Source: Nephromyces sp. MM_2019
Lineage: Eukaryota; Apicomplexa; Aconoidasida; Nephromycida
Direction: 5' to 3'
DNA length: 16,471 bases
Assembly: GCA_015657535.1 (NCBI GenBank)
Contig: JADHZB010001231.1
Span: forward strand, 3,004-19,474
The notes under the pieces are model-generated. The model saw only the letters and a program-made list of their open reading frames with translations. It did no database searches and was not told the DNA's origin. Position numbers and translations under genes: made by a program. Of this stretch, positions 9,195-16,471 are shown piece by piece; within the stretch, counting starts at the first letter, position 1, and each line of letters begins with the position of its first letter.

Positions 9195-9356
9195 CTTAGA
9201 GTGCTGTGAATAGCTAGAGAGTTGCTGTTAGCTAGAGTCTCGTTGATAGCTAGAGCCTTGTTATTAGCTAGAGTGCAGTGAATATCTAGGGCTTCGTTAT
9301 TAGCTAGAGTCTCATTATCACCTAGATACTCACTATAACCTATATTCGAAATAGCG
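9195..9356. repeat. 18-nt CTAG minisatellite, about nine copies
   Basis: The 18-nt unit is GCTAGAGTCTCGTTATTA-like, with units starting at 9195, 9213, 9231, 9249, 9267, 9285, 9303, 9321 and 9339. Spacing is strictly constant, although the units diverge, especially in the second half. Every unit except the first and last keeps CTAG. Stop codons fall in all frames, so it is non-coding. Confidence 0.85.
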
Positions 9357-9600
9357 TATGGTATCGCTATCCTTTTGCTATAGCTTGAAGGCGCTGAAAG
9401 CTTTCTGAGGTAGAAAATAGGTTAGTATTGTATATATATTGAGTTGGAGGCTAAGTTAAAGCGCTTAGTTATAGGCTTTTGCTGCTACTGCCCTTTTATT
9501 ATACACTAAAGTCGTTGGTCCAGTAGAGATATTAGGGAAGGAAACAGCACGCAGGAAACACTCAAGTCCCACGATAGGCTGTGCCGAAGATTATCTTCAA
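9357..9600. other. Stretch without a clear gene
   Basis: Unique A+T-leaning sequence; no exon or structure stands out. Confidence 0.4.
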
Positions 9601-9800
9601 TCGTCACAGCAGTGTGTGTTATGAGGGCGTGAGCCCATGTGTGCATGTAAGTTATGAGGGTGAGAGAGGCCAACTGTATGTGTTAATGTGGGTGTACGGG
9701 TTGCGAGGGCTCAGGAATGTATGTGTGGGTGTTAGGGGTTCATGTGTGTGTATTTGGGTTTCAGAGCCCATGTGTGTGCTTATGCAAGTATTCTCAACGC
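9600..9800 (+). repeat. Degenerate TG-rich repeats
   Basis: Phrases such as GAGCCCATGTGTG (near 9630 and 9764) and GTTATGAGGG recur in TG-rich sequence. The look matches the introns of the window read on the plus strand. No exon could be placed beside it. Confidence 0.5.
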
Positions 9801-9979
9801 GTATATGAAGCTAGGTCCAGCCTTGAGTTATCACTCCTCTATCTAAATACATGTGTGTGCATGAAATAGTAACATAAATGAAAAGGAGATTCTCTCGTTC
9901 CTCAGTGTATGAGATGACATTAAAATTCAAGTTGAGAAGCATACAAGTGACTTTCGTCCACATTTTGAGGAAGATGAGG

Positions 9980-10330
9980 AGGGCAAATGAGAAGATAACA
10001 GGAGGAGGGAGGTGGTTGGAGGGTGGAGGATAGAATGGAGGGAGGTAGGTGAACGTGGAGGGTGGAGGATAGAATGGAGGGAGGTAGGTGAACGTGGAGG
10101 GCGGAGTGTACAGGAGGGAGGGGGTTGGAGGGAGCAAGGAAGAGGGAGGGGGTTGGAGGAGGAAGCTGAAAGTGGGGTGGTGGAGGGAAGAAGCTGAAAG
10201 CAGGAGAGTGGAAAAATAAGAGACTGGTGGAAACAGAATAGTCGAGGAAGCAGGAAGGTGGAGGAGAAGGAAGGTGTTGGAAGGACAGAAGAGGGAAGAG
10301 GAGAAAGTAGCGGGAAAGTGGAGATTTTCT
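9980..10330 (+). repeat. Purine-rich block (GGA/GAGG)
   Basis: This is an almost pure purine tract on the plus strand. It contains the 39-nt tandem duplication described separately and further GGAGG-type slippage repeats. The long minus-strand frame across it is Pro/Ser/Phe low complexity and is not taken as a gene. Confidence 0.75.
10018..10104 (+). repeat. 39-nt tandem duplication
   Basis: Positions 10018-10056 and 10057-10095 are identical, both beginning GGAGGGTGGAGGATAGAATG. A third partial copy with one change follows to 10104. Perfect identity points to a recent duplication. Confidence 0.9.
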
Positions 10331-10504
10331 CTGCTTAACTCAGAAAAACCCCTCAAGAAGTTGAAGCGTGACACACACACAGTTTTCGCACAAAATTCTA
10401 CAGAAATTATAGCCTCTCTTTTGGTGTGCATTCGCACTTTCGTACACCATTCCGCTCTTTCCAGTGAATATCAAAGGATAAAGAGAGAAACCTTCAATTT
10501 TGTG

Positions 10505-10534
10505 TGTAAGGGGGTGTATGTACACCCCCTTACA
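10505..10534. other. Perfect 14-bp inverted repeat
   Basis: TGTAAGGGGGTGTA is followed by TG and then its exact reverse complement, TACACCCCCTTACA. The centre belongs to the GTGTACGTACAC family of palindromes. The right arm ends in an acceptor-like TTACAG. It could form a hairpin or cruciform, or be a dimeric protein-binding site. Confidence 0.85.
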
Positions 10535-10689
10535 GGATTCTCTCGAATTAGTTGGTAGGTATAATCACATCTGGGGGAAGCCTAAAAGTAGATAAACTGG
10601 CGAAATGCCTAATTAAGAAGGGGGTTTTGTGGTGTGTTTAGTTGCTAGGGCAGCCTTTGAGAGAAAGCGAGGTTTCCAGATAAATTTTC

Positions 10690-10850
10690 TGCTGGAAAGC
10701 CGAGCACACGCAAGAGAGAGTTTACTCAGAGAGTTTCACATACAGGAGGGAGTTAATAGAGAGAGCTGCGCACACATTGGCCATTTTGCTCATAGAGTTG
10801 TGCACGCACGAGAGAGCTTGCCCAGGTTTTCGCACATACACTAGCTAGTT
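10690..10850 (+). repeat. Degenerate duplicated segment
   Basis: Two segments near 10707-10748 and 10801-10843 share the pattern GCACGCAMGAGAGAG, then a short spacer, then TTTCRCACATACA. In the plus frame they read HARESLLREF and HARESLPRF. A weaker related segment lies between them. No gene is supported. Confidence 0.5.
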
Positions 10851-11128
10851 TGCCGAGATGTACATACACACAGAAGTGATTTCACCCAAGTAATCCCACA
10901 CATCCAAAAACACTTCGCCAACACAATTGCACATACATAGAAAATACATGTATTCTAATTTGAAGCACTTGAAGATTTTCCCATTGACTCCATTTGCGAG
11001 TAACAACTAAACCGAACTTCAACGTCAGTGCACGTACAGCAAGTTTTTATTCGTTTCTGTAGCAGAGGCAGCAAAAACACGTATACAAGAGCAGCTTTTT
11101 GCTAAATGTCCGAGGTGTAGATTACACC
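10850..11128. other. Stretch without a clear gene
   Basis: CA-rich sequence followed by unique sequence; nothing convincing was seen. Confidence 0.4.
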
Positions 11129-11177
11129 TTTTTTGTACTTTTAGCAGCAATTTTTCGCATATACATGCTAGTGCAAG
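11129..11177 (-). CDS. Possible 49-nt exon, minus strand
   Basis: The segment reads LALACICEKLLLKVQK between a CTTGGTGACTGAGCAG acceptor and an AAAAAG|GTGTAA donor. The flanking TG-rich minus-strand sequence resembles the other introns. No partner exon was identified, so this is a hint only. Confidence 0.15.
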
Positions 11178-11579
11178 CTGCTCAGTCACCAAGAAGAGAA
11201 TAGCACTTAGCCAGGTGACACACACAGTAATGTACGCGCACACAGTAAACCGCACACACATGACCAACCACACACACAGCTATCCATACACAGCTATCCG
11301 CACACACAACAATCCCCACACGCACAGCCATCCGCGCACACTTAAACAGCTTTCATCTACAAATGCGGCGGTTTGCTCGGATATCAAGGTTCTCTTTTGA
11401 GAGAGGGAAAGCGGAGAATCTCCCTTCTCCTTTTCATTACAGTCTTCTTGTATGTGTGTGTTTCTTCCTCTTCATTGAGGTTTGCTATGCGTCATATCGC
11501 AGCCTCATCCATCCGACAAGCTACCCCCTCGAAGTTTGTTATTTATCCTCTTCACAGCAAAATCGCAGCCGGTAATTCC

Positions 11580-11780
11580 TTTGTGAAACCTTCATTATCT
11601 TCATCATCTTCATCATCTTCATCCTCATATATCTTCATCTTCATATATCTTCTTCGTCGTCTTCATCGACTTCATCGTCTTCATCTTCATCTTCTTGTAT
11701 GAAAATCTTCACACACCTTACATCATCTTCATCTTCCCCCTCTCTACCCCCCTCCACCCCCTCATCTTCTCCTCCCCCAA
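11580..11780 (+). repeat. TTCATC/TCTTCA tract and C-rich tract
   Basis: Repeated TTCATC, TTCATA and TTCGTC hexamers run to about 11735, followed by CCCCCTCTCTACCCCC-type sequence. On the plus strand this translates to Ser/Leu/His runs, and on the minus strand to Asp/Glu runs broken by a TGA. It is treated as low-complexity upstream DNA. Confidence 0.7.
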
Positions 11781-11968
11781 GCCCGCTGTTTGGCTTCATT
11801 TTTTTCTCTCCTTCCGCCGTTTTTTGCTACACTTTCTCGCTCTTTACTGACTATGAAGCTGACTCCTCTATTACCTACAAAATCCTGGAGATTACCTTTA
11901 AACTCAGCAGAAGTTGATGAATGTGGTGGTTTTTCTGTGAATTTCTCTTCGTGTATGTGGAAATTTCG
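11721..11968 (+). CDS. Possible exon upstream of TSR3
   Basis: A plus frame containing ATG 11853 (MKLTPLLPTKSWRLPLNSAE, later VDECGGFSVNFSSCMWKF) runs into TTTCG|GTGAGC, a strong donor. A strong acceptor (TTTTTTTATTCCTTACCTCTCAG) lies at about 12087. Splicing would give either a separate small protein or a 5' untranslated exon pair of the TSR3 transcript. Coordinates of the 5' end are a guess. Confidence 0.25.
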
Positions 11969-11970
11969 GT

Positions 11971-12001
11971 GAGCTTTTAAAAGCTCTACCCCAGGGGGGT
12001 A
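11971..12001. other. Adjacent palindromes
   Basis: GAGCTTTTAAAAGCTC (11971-11986) is a perfect 16-bp palindrome. It is followed at once by TACCCC AGG GGGGTA, a second self-complementary element. They lie just after the GTGAGC donor-like site and about 230 nt before the TSR3 start codon. They might be paired binding sites or hairpins. Confidence 0.75.
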
Positions 12002-12230
12002 GCATTAACCGCTGATTCTCAAATCTGCTAGCTTGGGTAGGATTGAAATGTGTTTACAAGTTGTTTTTTTATTCCTTACCTCTCAGTTCTCAGACGCAGC
12101 AGATGTACATAGCGGATGCACATACATCAGATGCACACGCATCATTTCGCAACCGCACACATGCACACACACAAACACACACAAACTCCTGAGCTCTTCG
12201 CCTCCTTATCTACCCCTTTTTCCCTGAAAG

Positions 12231-12957
12231 ATGGGGGGGAAGAACCACTACAATCGCAGGAAACATGAAGGAGGGAAGTTCTCAAAGAAAAGAGAGCAAA
12301 AGCAAAGAGATATTCTCAATGAGGAGGGTGGAGCTTCTCAATCAACTGTAGGAGTAATTCCAAGGGATATACATGGCGTTCTCGCTAAGCTAACTCAGCA
12401 AAGGATGGCTGCTGGGGGAAGGGGTGGGGAGGATGTCGAAGAGGGGGGTAGAGAAGAGGGTGGAGAAGAGGATAGAGAGGCTGGTAGAGAGGGCGGTAGA
12501 GAAGTTGATAGAGGGGTGGGTCCAGAAGCTGATAGAGAGGTGTGTGAAGATGCATATAAAGATGAATCAGATGAAGATGAAGCAGATGAAGCACTTTTGC
12601 GATCCCTACATCATGCTGATAGTTCTCAAGCATATTCCACGCTGACACACACCCCCCTCTCCTCCTTAGATACTTCTTACGAAAATTTAAACCCAGAAGA
12701 CGTAAAATCGATGCTTTTTATGTGGGATTTTGCACAGTGTGATGCGAAGAAGTGTACAGGGAGGAAGATGCTCAGACTAGGTATGCTGAGTATGTTGAGG
12801 GCAAAGAGTAGGTTTAAAGGCTGCATCCTGAGCCCAGCAGCGACTGTGTGTGTGTCGAAGCGTGATGCAGCCTCTATCAAACGCTTTGGACTAGCAGTAG
12901 TTGATTGCTCTTGGAACCAACTGGAGAAGATTCCTTTTCGTAAGCAAATTCACAACG
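12231..12957 (+). CDS. TSR3: TSR3 exon 1
   Basis: Encodes residues 1-242 plus the first base of codon 243, ending CACAACG|GTGAGA. Without splicing the frame runs only eight more codons to a TAG and lacks the second half of the domain, so the intron is required. Confidence 0.9.
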
Positions 12958-14265
12958 GTGAGACTGTGTGTGATGAGTTTTAGCATGCTTGGAGAGGTGT
13001 GTGTGTTGTAGGGCGGTTTCTGTACGTTGTAGGGAGGTTTCTGTGTGTTGTGGGGATTTTTATATTTTATAGGGATTTTGTGTGTGTTTTAGGGCTGTGT
13101 GTGCGTGATAATAGCATTTCTAAGTTGCTAGCATCCAATTTCTCCTCTGCGCTCATTAAGCACTTTTTATCCATTGTGTGTTAGCCTATGCTCTCTTGTA
13201 TATCTTTAGTTTCTCTATCACTAAAGCTTTGCTGAGATCCTTTCCCTATGAATGCGTGTAGCTGCTTGTTTGCATGCTTCTTTGCGTTCTTAATTGTGAT
13301 GTATTGTGTGTGTTCTGACATGTTCGTGCTGCTTGTGGTGTGCGCAGATGTGTGCATACATATGGTGGGTAACCTGGTGTGCGTATTTGATAGCATGCGT
13401 GTGTATATTAGTGCATTTGTGTAGCCAAGGTCTCGTGTGTGTGTTGCTTTTTTTTTGCATGTATTTTGTTTGTCTGTATGTATCTGTGTGTGTGCAATTG
13501 TGTCTGTGTGTATCCACGTTTGTTTATAGGTGTCTAAGTGTGTCCATCTACATGTTGCTCTGTGTGTCATCTTGCATATGTTGAAGGCTCCATCTGCTAT
13601 CTGTATTTTTCTTTGCGTATTTCATATTGTGTACGCGTGCGTGCATTTCTGCATTTGCTATGTTGTGTGTGTGCGAGATTGAGTTTGATTCTGCGATTTT
13701 TCTAGTGTGCAAATTTTTTCTACAACTCTGTGTGTGTGAGCTTTGTTTCTCCGATTTTTTTATGTGTCCGTTTGTCCGTGTGCTATGCTTCCAAACTTTC
13801 TTGTGTGCGATCTCATTTCCCCCTACATATTCGCCACTGCATCGAGTGTACGTACACCACGATTTTGCAGGAAATGAGAGATTTTTGCCTTTCCTAGTGG
13901 CAGCTAACCCTCTTCACTATGGGAAGCCTCATCAGCTCTCGTGTGTGGAGGCTCTAGCTGCTACACTTTTCATCGTAGGCTTCCCAGTAGCTGCTGATCT
14001 CATCCTTCAGCCTTTCAACTGGGGACCTACCTTCCTACTGATAAACGCTGAGCTTCTTCAACGCTACGCTGCGTTTGGAGAAACTCCAGAAGCTACTAAG
14101 GAAGTAGAGAGAAGCTATCTGTTTGAGGCGAATCTTGAAAAAGCTTCAAAGAAGAAGGAAATGCCTTTATTTCCTCCTTCTGACGATGAAAATGATGAAG
14201 GAGGGTCTGAGGTGGAAAGTGGGGGGTCATCACTGGGGGGGGGAAGAGATGAGGAAGATACTTGA
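12231..14265 (+). CDS. TSR3: 18S rRNA aminocarboxypropyltransferase, Tsr3 family
   Basis: The gene has two exons: 12231-12957 and 13871-14265 (stop included), giving 373 residues. Proteins of this family transfer the 3-amino-3-carboxypropyl group of S-adenosylmethionine to N1-methylpseudouridine of 18S rRNA, the last step of the m1acp3-psi hypermodification during small-subunit maturation. The N-terminus is basic (residues 1-30). Residues 62-125 are a Gly/Glu/Asp/Arg-rich insert. The conserved domain starts near 162 with MWDFAQCDAKKCTGRKM, followed by RFKGCILSPAA and VVDCSWNQLE. After the junction come FLPFLVAANPLHYGKP, LSCVEALAATL and PFNWGPTFLLIN. The C-terminus (336-373) is acidic and low complexity, as is common in this family. 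The exon junction is phase 1 and restores a family-like GNERFLPFLVAANP. The start ATG has A at -3 and G at +4. Family assignment is firm; the exact start is likely but not proven, since an upstream exon is possible. Confidence 0.93.
12421..12560 (+). repeat. Slippage repeats coding for the TSR3 acidic insert
   Basis: GATAGAGAG- and GGTAGAGAGG-like units repeat with codon-sized periods. They encode GREEGG, REAGREGGRE and DRGVGPEADRE. The insert separates the basic N-terminus from the catalytic domain and looks like an in-frame expansion. Confidence 0.7.
12958..13870 (+). other. TSR3 intron, TG-rich
   Basis: This 913-nt GT-AG intron has the donor GTGAGA and the acceptor GATTTTGCAG. It starts with a 21-nt tandem unit (TGTGTGTTGTAGGGCGGTTTC, 13000-13062, three copies) and is TG-rich throughout. 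The palindrome GTGTACGTACAC lies 13 nt before the acceptor. Frames inside it on either strand are low complexity, so no nested gene is seen. Confidence 0.85.
13846..13857. promoter_or_regulatory. Palindrome GTGTACGTACAC near the TSR3 acceptor
   Basis: This perfect 12-bp palindrome ends 13 nt before the first base of TSR3 exon 2. Other exact copies are at 4465-4476 and 14923-14934, and the 10-bp core is at 4271-4280. Its function is unknown; it could be a binding site or an RNA hairpin beside the 3' splice site. Confidence 0.5.
13871..14265 (+). CDS. TSR3: TSR3 exon 2
   Basis: Encodes the rest of codon 243 through residue 373 and a TGA at 14263-14265. It carries FLVAANPLHYGKPHQLSCVEA, the most conserved part of the family, then an acidic Ser/Gly-rich tail. 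An open frame extends upstream to 13627, but its translation is Cys/Phe-rich intron sequence. Confidence 0.9.
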
Positions 14266-14560
14266 GCGGGGTATTCAGGGAGGAGAATGGGGGGAGAGGG
14301 GTGGTATGTGCCGTTTGGTGAGGGTGGGTGGTATATTAGTCTGAGTTTGATAAACTGTGTCTCCTCACTTAAAATCTGCACCACAACCTTATCCCTTCTG
14401 AACTCCACCCCCCCACCCCCCTCTACTCCATCCTTCCCCTACGCTAACAACTCTATCCACCTCTAACCCAACTTTCCGCTACCCCGTACCTTCTGCTGAA
14501 CCTTATACCTTCTCTACCCCACCCCTAAGTGAGGCCCCCAAAAATGTAGGAAAAAGCCAC
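14266..14560 (+). other. TSR3 3' flank with a pyrimidine block
   Basis: A G-rich piece is followed by a C-rich pyrimidine tract (about 14395-14525). The tract is bracketed by the 9-bp inverted repeat CCTCACTTA (14363-14371) and TAAGTGAGG (14526-14534). This may be the 3' untranslated or termination region. No canonical polyadenylation hexamer stands out close by. Confidence 0.4.
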
Positions 14561-15020
14561 AAACACACACAGAAGACAGTGAAGGCAATGAAAAGCTCAC
14601 TTCAAGAACGTTGAAGATTGCTCATTTTATATTGAATAAGCCTCATCAAACAGCCTCTTAAACAGCTTTCTGAGGGGATTTTCATTTGCACACACTAAAA
14701 TCCCTCAGTTTTATTAATACATGGGGTATTTTTAGTAAGCATTGCTGCTCTCGCTGCAGCATGTGTATGCGTGTATTTGCGCACGAGTGTGTGCGCTTGT
14801 GTGTATTTCAAAGAATTACTTGAAAAACAGAAGATTTGTATGTGAATCTCGCTGAAATCTAGAGAAAAGCGTCTTTTTGTTGAGTTTTTCATTTTTTTCC
14901 CACAAATTTTTCCCCTGTTGAAGTGTACGTACACACCTTCTAGCAGTTTGATGGCTATGCTATCCAGAGGGTTAGTATCAAATCCTTCCAGTGGAAGATG
15001 GCCGGGGAGAACTAGAAGGA
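14560..15020. other. Stretch without a clear gene
   Basis: Mixed sequence. A minus-strand frame at 14695-14934 begins at the palindrome GTGTACGTACAC and reads KNSTKRRFSLDFSEI in part. It could hold a short exon but has no verified partner. Confidence 0.35.
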
Positions 15021-15024
15021 AGTG

Positions 15025-15225
15025 TTTAAGGGGGGGGCGGATTTGAGGGGGAGGCGTATAGTAGAGTGGGATTTTGGAGGTGGGGGTTTGAAAGGAGGAG
15101 ATTTACAGCACTAGGGGGTTTTAGAGGGGGAGATGCATACCAGGGGGGGTATATAACAAGGCAGGTTTTTGAGAGGAGGAGGTGCATATCTGAGGGGGGG
15201 TATTTAAAAGGGGGGTTTGGCAGAT
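15025..15225 (+). repeat. G-run block with a diverged duplication
   Basis: G-run sequence in which a segment of about 50 nt (near 15120-15170, with AGATGCATACC, a G run, then TATATAA) is followed by a diverged copy (near 15170-15216, with AGGTGCATATC, a G run, then TATTTAA). Confidence 0.6.
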
Positions 15226-15315
15226 TTCCTTATTAAGGATTACCCACCTATAGCTGGACACCCATTAGTATTCTGCGATGAAAGGAAGAAGAACTGCGTT
15301 AAACTTCCAATTATT

Positions 15316-15465
15316 CACAAGCTTAACACTATTTCACGCACACACAAGCTCAACAAAGATTAACACACAAGCTTAACTCAACTTCACACCCACAAGCTTA
15401 GCAAAACTTCATGCACACAAGCTTAACACAGCTTCGCGCCCACATGCCTAAAACAGAAATGCTCA
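15316..15465. repeat. 25-nt minisatellite, six copies
   Basis: The unit CACAAGCTTAACACAACTTCACGCA starts at about 15316, 15343, 15366, 15391, 15416 and 15441. The core CACAAGCTTA is kept in most copies; the last copy is decayed. No coding frame is supported. Confidence 0.8.
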
Positions 15466-15519
15466 GAGCGTAAACACAGCAGAGAGAGGCTTAACAGGAA
15501 GGTGCAAACCATTACTCGT

Positions 15520-15665
15520 GTATAGCATACCCACACACACCCATCCACACAATTGGACCCTCAGACCCACACAAATACCGGCCAATACAGAAACACGTCC
15601 ACACACCCACGCACCCTCATACAGACCCACACGCCCACATCCGCACACACACATACACACACCCC
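15520..15665. repeat. CA/CCCACA-rich tract
   Basis: CA dinucleotides mixed with ACCCACACGCCC-type phrases. The frames here translate to Thr/His/Pro (plus) or Cys/Val/Gly (minus) low complexity. Confidence 0.7.
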
Positions 15666-15756
15666 ACCTCTTCTTCCTCGCGATGTCAGCAAAATATCGC
15701 ACAAAAATTGATTAAATTCGCGCATCGCAAGCCTTTAATTTCAAAGAGAAGAAGCA

Positions 15757-15870
15757 ATGAGAAAAGCAAACACACGCACACACACACACGCTGAAGAGCT
15801 CCTACATTACCACCTCTTATCCTATGGGGTCGAAATTCTTCCATTCCCCCCTGAAAACTATCTCTCGTCG
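15757..15870 (+). CDS. Candidate first exon, plus strand
   Basis: From ATG 15757 the frame passes a short Thr/His run and then reads EELLHYHLLSYGVEILPFPP and ENYLSS. It ends at TCGTCG|GTAAAC, a plausible phase-0 donor. The mixed, hydrophobic-patterned composition contrasts with the repeat translation around it. I do not recognise the family. Downstream DNA is a purine minisatellite, which would lie in the intron. Confidence 0.3.
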
Positions 15871-15949
15871 GTAAACAGGCGAATGAAGATGAAGGGGGCG
15901 GCGCTAGGGGTGTCTGGGGAGGGGTGCGAGGGTTGTTGAGGGGGTGTGT

Positions 15950-16240
15950 GGGTGGTTGTGGCAAGCGGTGGAAGAGACTCCTCAAGGGGTGGGAGAAACC
16001 GCTGAAGGAAGAGGGTTAAGGGGGGGTAGAGAAACTGCTCAATGAAGGTGGGGTTGTGGGGGGAGAGAACCCATTGAAGGAGGGTTCTGTGAGGGGGGTA
16101 GAGAAATTGCTGGGGGATGGCTTGTGGGAACGGGTATGAAGAACTGTTGAGGGGTAATTGTGTGTGGCGGGAGAAACTGCTTGTGTGCGGGGAAAACCTG
16201 TTGAGGGGAGACTGTGTGTGGAAGGAAACTGCTAAGAGGG
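15950..16240 (+). repeat. Purine-rich minisatellite with core GGAGAAACYGCTGAAGG
   Basis: About nine degenerate copies of GRGAGAAACYGCTGAAGG occur at irregular spacing (roughly 20-45 nt) from about 15970 to 16235, separated by G runs. A frame from 16117 crosses it but is repetitive. If 15757-15870 is an exon, this array is intronic. Confidence 0.7.
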
Positions 16241-16404
16241 GGGGAAGACTATCAACAAGACTGAAGATGGAGTTATTGTTCCTCGTTTGGGACCTACTGC
16301 TGGAAGATAAGTCTCGTAATTCTGCTTAAAGCCTGGTCCCTCATCTGCTTCCCCGTAGTATCTTAGGCTGCATTCATAACTAACGCTAACTTCCTTCCTT
16401 CCAG

Positions 16405-16471
16405 CATCTTCGCCTAGCTGTATGTTGTGGAGAATCTGCTGTCGACCACCCCCCCAAACACCGCTGCTCCT
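16405..16471 (+). CDS. Candidate exon running off the window end
   Basis: An excellent 3' splice site precedes it: the branch-like ACTAACGCTAAC, then TTCCTTCCTTCCAG. Two frames stay open to the window edge (HLRLAVCCGESAVDHPP or SSPSCMLWRICCRPPP). A possible preceding exon around 16270-16308 reads MELLFLVWDLLLEDKS before a GTAATT donor and would select the second frame. The gene is unidentified and the phase is not settled. Confidence 0.3.

Noticed and set aside
9195..9356. CRISPR-like array
   Set aside because: Units are contiguous 18-mers without unique spacers, in a eukaryotic context; it is a minisatellite.
9811..10437. 208-codon minus-strand frame, Pro/Ser/Phe-rich
   Set aside because: Most of it is the antisense of a purine tract and includes the 39-nt tandem duplication; the ends have no protein-like signal or splice support.
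12385..12648. Minus-strand frame of Leu/Tyr/His/Pro repeats
   Set aside because: It is antisense to the acidic insert of TSR3 and explained by it.
13181..13584. Overlapping frames on both strands rich in Cys/Val (plus) or Thr/His (minus)
   Set aside because: They lie inside the TSR3 intron and reflect its TG richness.
13627..13870. In-frame upstream extension of TSR3 exon 2 from an ATG-like start
   Set aside because: The extension is Cys/Phe-rich intron translation, and family similarity begins only at the GCAG acceptor. Joining to exon 1 restores the domain.
1..16471. Autonomous transposon or retroelement
   Set aside because: No reverse transcriptase, integrase or transposase motif was seen in any frame, and no long terminal repeats were found.

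Overview
The window is nuclear DNA from an intron-bearing eukaryote, most likely a protist. Coding stretches are broken by canonical GT-AG introns that are very rich in TG on the sense strand. Intergenic DNA is packed with degenerate minisatellites, CA/GT microsatellites and strand-biased G-run blocks. The lineage cannot be fixed from the sequence; an apicomplexan of the coccidian type is only a guess from the long low-complexity inserts and TG-rich introns. There is no sign of an operon, a phage, a CRISPR array or a complete transposon.

One gene is identified with confidence. It is a two-exon plus-strand gene at 12231-14265 for the Tsr3-type 18S rRNA aminocarboxypropyltransferase (373 residues after splicing). 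The two exons join in frame across a 913-nt TG-rich intron. A second, unnamed gene runs on the minus strand over roughly 253-3560 and possibly to 5377. Its short exons are recognisable only because they join in matching phase at good splice sites. The five 3'-most exons are the best supported; everything upstream is increasingly tentative.

Layout: 1-252 is a CA-rich array and flank. The span 253-3560 is the minus-strand split gene, with a G-run block inside its largest intron. The span 3590-5380 holds tentative upstream exons. The span 5380-7000 is A+T-rich and mostly empty. At 7020-7260 there is a 27-nt minisatellite. The span 7640-8720 is a long G-rich block. The span 8720-9600 holds an unidentified open frame and an 18-nt CTAG minisatellite. 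The span 9600-11600 holds TG- and purine-rich repeats, a 39-nt tandem duplication and a perfect 14-bp inverted repeat. At 11580-12230 is the Tsr3 upstream region, with a TTCATC tract, a palindrome and possible upstream exons. Tsr3 follows. The span 14266-15750 is pyrimidine-, G- and CA-repeat flank. The span 15757-16471 may hold the start of another plus-strand gene.

The most intriguing unexplained signal is a recurring 12-bp palindrome, GTGTACGTACAC, with degenerate relatives. One exact copy lies 13 nt upstream of the verified Tsr3 splice acceptor, and several others lie just upstream of acceptor-like AGs.
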